Positions 16,316 to 19,692 of a DNA stretch of 19,692 bases are shown in pieces. A program made the position numbers and the translations under genes. The notes beneath the pieces were generated by a model that was given only the letters and a program-made list of their open reading frames with translations, had not been told where the DNA came from and made no database searches. This DNA is from JANQIV01 sp050117315 (GTDB lineage: Bacteria; Bacteroidota; Ignavibacteria; Ignavibacteriales; Melioribacteraceae). The stretch lies in NCBI GenBank assembly GCA_050117315.1, contig JASFMY010000128.1, positions 1 to 19,692 on the forward strand, given 5' to 3'. Numbering within the stretch: the stretch's first letter is position 1; each line of letters opens with the position of its first letter.

Positions 16316-18203
16316 TTACATCATTAAGTATGCAGAAACATGCCTTAAAATATGAAATACATTATTAAGCGGATAATTTTTGTTATCCGCTTTTATTTTA
16401 GCCCATTCTTTATTTATTCGTTCAATATCAGCAATTTTGCCGAAACCGTTTCTTTCCATTTCTAAAAGTACGCTATCCATTTCGTCCGGGTAGGCGCATA
16501 TTCTTTCATTTAAATCTGAGCTTTGTTTTCCTTTTGTTTTGTTTAAGCGTACGATATCCGGTAAATGGCCTTTCATCATTTTCCTTAATATCCACTTGTT
16601 CATTTTACCAAGATACATTTCATTAGGGATAGATAGTGAACTTTCAATTACGCGCACATCGTTTGTTGGGTCACGAAGTTCTAACCCGGTTTCGTTACCC
16701 ATATAAGCTCCAAAAGGAAGCCGCATAACGTTAAAATCAAATATTAAAATTGCATTTTCTTTTGGATCTTTATGGAATCTTTTAAAAGTTGGATCAAAGC
16801 CGGAAGATTTTATTCTTTCTGCAAGATTTATTGATTCTTTCTGCAAGATTTATTGATTCTTCAAATGCTTTATTTATATATGATATTGCTCTCCATGGTG
16901 TTTTTCCAAAAGCCATTCTCTTGTATATTTTTGCAACCGGAGTATCTCCATATAAAACCGGTTTTAATATTTTCTTTTTTACCCCGCTTACAATTCCATA
17001 TAGTTGAATAACTTTAACAAAAGGTAATGCTTCTTCAATTCCGGTCCAGGAAATTGTACTATTGCCAAACTCACCCATCAATACAGTTCCATAACCTTCT
17101 CTAACAGCGGTTTTATAAATATCTACAATCCAATACGCGTTTCCAGCCCCATGAAACGGTTCACCACATAACTTAATAGCTTCTTTAATTCCTTCAATCG
17201 GTGAAATATCTTTTGATTCTAAAAATACCGGGTCAATATTATCATATTTTTCAACTATGGCATCAATATACGGTTTTTCATTTCCAAAACTTTTTTTATT
17301 AAGAGAATTTGACGGGGTAAAACGCGGAATGTGGCTGTATGTTCTTAGCTGTTTGCCTTCTTTTGCCAAATGTTCTGCCGCGATAACACTAACTGAACTC
17401 GAATCCATTCCGCCGCTAAGTGTTGATGCAATCGGTTTATATGACCTTAACCTTGCCTTAACTGCTTTATTAAAATTATCGAATAGATCTTCTACATAAT
17501 CTTCAAGTTTTAATCCTTCTTTAACTTTAATATCAGAGTAATTCCAGTATCGATTTAATTTTGTATTTTCCGGGGTAACTGTTAACGTATGTGAAGGTAA
17601 AAGTCGTTTAATACCTTTGTAGTACGTTTTATCAAAATCTCCAGGCCAGACTACTAAAAGACGGGCAATCATTAACTCGTCAATTTCTTTTTTAACAAAA
17701 GGCAAAGGGAATAATCCTTTGCTTGATGAGGCAAAAGCAATTACTTTATCGTCAATATAATAATCAATTGCCGTGTAATCCCATTTATCTCGTGCAATAA
17801 ACAAGCGTTGTTCTTTTGTATTAAATGCTGCAAGCGACCATTTGCCGAGGAGTTTGTCTGTACATTTTTCTCCCCATTTTAGGTATGCTTTTAATATTAA
17901 ATCTCCATCGGGAATTGTTTTTTGTTCATTTGAAGGAACTCCAAGTAAACTAAAAAGTTCTTCCCTGTTGTCTATGCGTCCTTCAGCTACAAATAATAAA
18001 TTAGCTTCTTCAATCCACTTTGGCATCGATTCATTAACAGCTTCCGGCGTGTTGTAGGTAAGTAAATGGCCAAAACCGCAATTGTTTTTTATAATAAAAT
18101 TATGTTTTTCATGTGGGAAATGCTTAAGCCCCCCGTGCATCGTTTCAAGTTCAGAAGAAACACTCCTACCATCCTTGAAAAATAACCCCAAAAGAATACT
18201 CAA
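16316..18203 (-). pseudogene. Lasso peptide cyclase 4, broken by a 22-bp duplication
   Basis: This is a close paralogue of cyclase 2, read in two frames. From a TTG at 18203, with AAAGG upstream, it runs MSILLGLFFKDGRS through STLSGGMDSSS to AFEESINLAERI, then goes out of frame and stops at 16794. The rest continues in another frame from about 16846 (SINLAERIKSSGFDPTFKRF) to the stop at 16316. The cause is a perfect 22-bp tandem duplication at 16816-16859; removing one copy restores a continuous frame that aligns with cyclase 2. Everything else, including the ATP loop and C-terminal motifs, is intact, so the break looks recent and could revert. It has no slippery heptamer that would suggest programmed frameshifting. 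P4 at 18461-18607 is its likely partner. Confidence 0.88.
16816..16859. repeat. Perfect 22-bp tandem duplication inside cyclase 4
   Basis: Two identical 22-base units (16816-16837 and 16838-16859), each beginning TTTCTGCAAGATTTATTGAT, lie head to tail; the 4 bases before unit 1 also match the unit's end. Copy number 1 gives an open cyclase and copy number 2 gives a frameshift. Confidence 0.95.
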
Positions 18204-18308
18204 TTTATAACCTTTAATCCAGATTTTGAGAACGCAATAACTACCGAAAACCTAAGTGTAATAGTGATGAAAAATAATAGTGATGAAATCATCTTAAACT
18301 TGCGATAA

Positions 18309-18359
18309 AAATTCCCGAAATTTAGGGTGCGAATTACACACTACAAATTTCGGGAATTT
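18309..18359. repeat. Perfect 15-bp inverted repeat with 21-base loop
   Basis: AAATTCCCGAAATTT (18309-18323) pairs exactly with AAATTTCGGGAATTT (18345-18359). It lies just five bases from the point where the cyclase fragment at 18365-18445 stops matching its paralogues, so it may be a small insertion or a terminator formed at a rearrangement junction. Confidence 0.75.
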
Positions 18360-18364
18360 ACAGT

Positions 18365-18445
18365 ATTCATCCCGCTAAACATTTGTTCCAATTCATTTGT
18401 TACGGGTTTGCCGTCTCTATAAAATATTCCGAATATTATGCTCAA
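18365..18445 (-). pseudogene. N-terminal 27-codon remnant of a lasso cyclase
   Basis: On the minus strand the 27 codons read SIIFGIFYRDGKPVTNELEQ then MFSGMN, the same residues as the start of the fragment at 18840-19088. The DNA differs by about two bases in 80. The initiator is TTG here and ATG in the other copy. Homology ends abruptly at 18365, next to the inverted repeat. It follows P4 directly, so P4 once headed a cyclase of this type; the broken cyclase 4 starts 160 bases further on. Confidence 0.85.
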
Positions 18446-18460
18446 AGTAATACGTCAATG

Positions 18461-18607
18461 CTAACTAAGTAATGGCCCATCACCTGATCCTTGTGAAGAA
18501 CCTTTAGTATTTTCACTAATCTCAATATAATCAAATTCTGGCTTACTCCATTCTTTTTTTACATTATCTTCTACTAAAGAGTGATTTGATTTTTTTTCGT
18601 CGTTCAT
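18461..18607 (-). CDS. Lasso peptide precursor P4 (small ORF)
   Basis: This 48-residue ORF has GAGGAC just upstream of its ATG. The leader is MNDEKKSNHS... ending KKEW-SKP-EFDYIEISENTK, with Trp20 and Thr34 at position -2, 14 residues after the Trp. The core is GSSQGSGDGPLLS: Asp8 (residue 43) with Gly1 forms a classic Gly-Asp 8-residue ring, leaving a five-residue tail ending in Ser. The ORF is intact, although the cyclase remnant immediately downstream and the larger cyclase 4 are both damaged. Maturation would then need cyclase 1, 2 or 3. The leader start resembles P5, showing the two are recent duplicates. Confidence 0.87.
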   Translation of the reverse strand: MNDEKKSNHSLVEDNVKKEWSKPEFDYIEISENTKGSSQGSGDGPLLS

Positions 18608-18727
18608 TTTGTCCTCTTTTTTTATGGAATTAAATTATACGTTACAAGCGATAACTTAAAATTTTATTTATCATTCCTTTTTAATAATTTTATGTATTAA
18701 AATTACAATTAAACTAATTATCTATTT

Positions 18728-18889
18728 ATGTTAACTCTATTTTCTAATAAATATCTTGTTACAATATTCCGTATTGCATTTGTGCTAATATTTCTTTTTG
18801 CGGGGATGGGAAAAGTTGCCGATCTTGATGCATTTAAAAGTTCTTCCCTATTGTCTATGCGCCCTTCTGCAGCAAAAATAATAAATTAG
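18728..18889 (+). pseudogene. N-terminal fragment of a DoxX/MauE-like membrane protein, fused to cyclase antisense
   Basis: A plus-strand ORF of 53 codons begins MLTLFSNKYLVTIFRIAFVL and continues IFLFAGMGKVADLDAFKSS. This resembles the start of DoxX/MauE-type membrane proteins: an Arg before a hydrophobic helix, then Ala-Gly-x-x-Lys and Asp/Phe. From about 18840 the same DNA is cyclase sequence in antisense, so the ORF is a chimera that ends by chance at 18889. It is a scrap left at a recombination junction. No ribosome site is evident, and the family call rests on about 37 residues. Confidence 0.5.
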
Positions 18890-19088
18890 CGTCTTCTACC
18901 CATTTGGGCATAGTTTCATTAACAGCTTCCGGCGTGTTGTATGTAAGTAAATGGCCAAAACCGCTATTGTCTTTTTTTATATAATTATGCTTTTCATGTG
19001 GGAAATCATTCATCCCGCTGAACATTTGTTCTAATTCATTTGTTACGGGTTTGCCGTCTCTATAAAATATTCCGAATATTATGCTCAT
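18840..19088 (-). pseudogene. N-terminal fragment of lasso cyclase 5, frameshifted and truncated
   Basis: From an ATG at 19088, with AAAGG upstream, the frame reads MSIIFGIFYRDGKPVTNELE through HEKHNYIKKDNSGFGHLLTY and MPKWVEDANLLF, closely matching cyclases 2 and 4. It then shifts frame at a T-run, so the in-frame product ends LLQKGA at 18855. In the other frame the expected AEGRIDNREEL continues to about 18840, where homology stops at the DoxX-like scrap. There is no ATP-binding synthetase domain. It lies directly downstream of the dead precursor P5. Confidence 0.88.
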
Positions 19089-19111
19089 ATACCTTTGTTT
19101 TAATTAAATTG

Positions 19112-19270
19112 CTAACTAAAAGCACCATGATCACCGCCAAAGTTTTGATCAGTTTCAGTATTTTTATTCACTTCAATTAATTATAATTCCGGTTTTGCCC
19201 ATTCCTTTTTTATATTAATTTCTTTGTTATCTTCTTTTGGGGTTTGATTTGCTTTTTGCTCGTTGTTCAT
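19112..19270 (-). pseudogene. Lasso precursor P5 with an in-frame stop
   Basis: The ATG at 19270 follows GAGGAG. The frame reads MNNEQKANQTPKEDNKEINI then KKEWAKPEL, a TAA at codon 30, and continues LIEVNKNTE with core TDQNFGGDHGAFS and a final TAG. Apart from the stop, every precursor feature is kept: Trp-x-x-Pro, Thr at -2, Asp8 and C-terminal Ser. The stop falls where P4 has Asp in EFDYIEI. With its cyclase also reduced to a fragment, this is a dying cassette. A sequencing error is possible but would need to coincide with the damaged cyclase. Confidence 0.85.
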
Positions 19271-19334
19271 TTTCTCCTCATTGTTTTGTTGTAAAACGAG
19301 TATAATTATAATATGCAAATATATACTTGTTGCC

Positions 19335-19424
19335 AATTGGTTTTGGGATTTTGCCATAAAATCCTCTCTTTTTAAGAGAGGATTTAGGTGAGTTCTAAAT
19401 AAAAACTAAATCCCAAAACCAATT
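19335..19424. repeat. Nested inverted repeats upstream of P5 (MITE- or REP-like)
   Basis: Outer arms AATTGGTTTTGGGATTT (19335-19351) and AAATCCCAAAACCAATT (19408-19424) are perfectly complementary over 17 bases. An inner hairpin AAATCCTCTCTT-TTT-AAGAGAGGATTT spans 19359-19385. The whole element is 90 bases with no ORF, placed about 65 bases upstream of the P5 start, and looks like a small non-coding palindromic element. Confidence 0.75.
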
Positions 19425-19559
19425 TGGCGTGTGTATAGCTAAAACTTTCTATTTAAATTGTTAGTAATATTCGTTCTTATCCCCATGCAAAGTTTTCTTT
19501 AGCTTAACCTCTGCAACAAATTAAGTATTTCTCTAACTATGATAGGGACCATCAAGACC

Positions 19560-19691
19560 CAATGTTGTCAACTTAAGACTGCATTTATAATAATAGGAGT
19601 CATTCCCGAATGCTTTAATCGGGAATCTTCTAAAAAAATAGATTCTGTGTAAAACCATCACGGAATGACAATCCTTAAGTTGACAGCATTG
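19560..19691. mobile_element. MITE-like element with 18-bp terminal inverted repeats
   Basis: The terminal arms CAATGTTGTCAACTTAAG (19560-19577) and CTTAAGTTGACAGCATTG (19674-19691) are inverted repeats with one mismatch. Inside are ATTCCCGA / TCGGGAAT (19602-19609 and 19619-19626) and GTCATTCC / GGAATGAC (19599-19606 and 19662-19669), so the 132-base element can fold extensively. It has no ORF. Its size, terminal repeats and lack of coding capacity fit a MITE moved by a transposase elsewhere. The preceding stretch, 19425-19559, shows nothing I can identify. Confidence 0.65.
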
Positions 19692-19692
19692 C

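Noticed and set aside
16794..16859. Programmed ribosomal frameshift in cyclase 4
   Set aside because: There is no slippery heptamer, and a perfect 22-bp tandem duplication fully explains the frame change.

Overview
The window is a low-GC stretch from a member of the Bacteroidota / Ignavibacteriota (Chlorobi) assemblage. The clues are the AT-rich bias, AGGAG-type ribosome binding sites on several genes, a DUF6261-like protein, and short dispersed palindromes typical of that group. I cannot name the species. Nearly all genes are on the minus strand.

The left end (1-1902) holds ordinary genes. These are a possible 5' tip of an IS5-type transposase, a small GIY-YIG nuclease gene bracketed by a palindromic repeat, a DUF72 protein and a YjbQ/UPF0047 protein. 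The last two overlap.

From about 1967 to 14753, and again from 16316 to 19270, the window is an expanded lasso-peptide (RiPP) locus. Read right to left it has one set of shared machinery: an HPr-kinase-like kinase, a sulfotransferase, a PqqD-like leader-binding protein (B1), a transglutaminase-like leader peptidase (B2), a nucleotidyltransferase and an ABC exporter. Around this are three intact asparagine-synthetase-like lasso cyclases, one cyclase broken by a 22-bp tandem duplication, and two cyclase fragments.

I find five precursor loci, each next to its own cyclase or cyclase remnant. Two lie in minus-strand ORFs of 67-68 codons (P1, P3). Three are easily missed small ORFs: P2 on the plus strand at 7649-7807, P4 at 18461-18607, and P5 at 19112-19270 with an in-frame stop. 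All five share a leader motif Glu-Trp-x-x-Pro, a Thr at leader position -2 lying 13 or 14 residues after the Trp, a core with Asp at position 8 (an 8-residue ring), and a C-terminal Ser. The C-terminal Ser fits an HPrK-like lasso kinase. Proposed cores: P1 TYRGIGADGGPLGSTS, P2 HGIPAVGDGGGLTGS, P3 AGAGTTTDSTATFGS, P4 GSSQGSGDGPLLS, P5 TDQNFGGDHGAFS.

Between the intact and decaying parts of the locus (14754-16315) lie a long hairpin, a six-unit 41-bp tandem repeat, a plus-strand DUF6261-like gene and its terminator. The right end (18204-19692) is a scar zone: truncated cyclase copies, an N-terminal scrap of a DoxX/MauE-like gene, perfect inverted repeats and a MITE-like element at the window edge. 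The locus looks like a precursor/cyclase cassette array that expands by duplication and loses copies by frameshift, nonsense mutation and recombination, while one processing and tailoring core serves all products.
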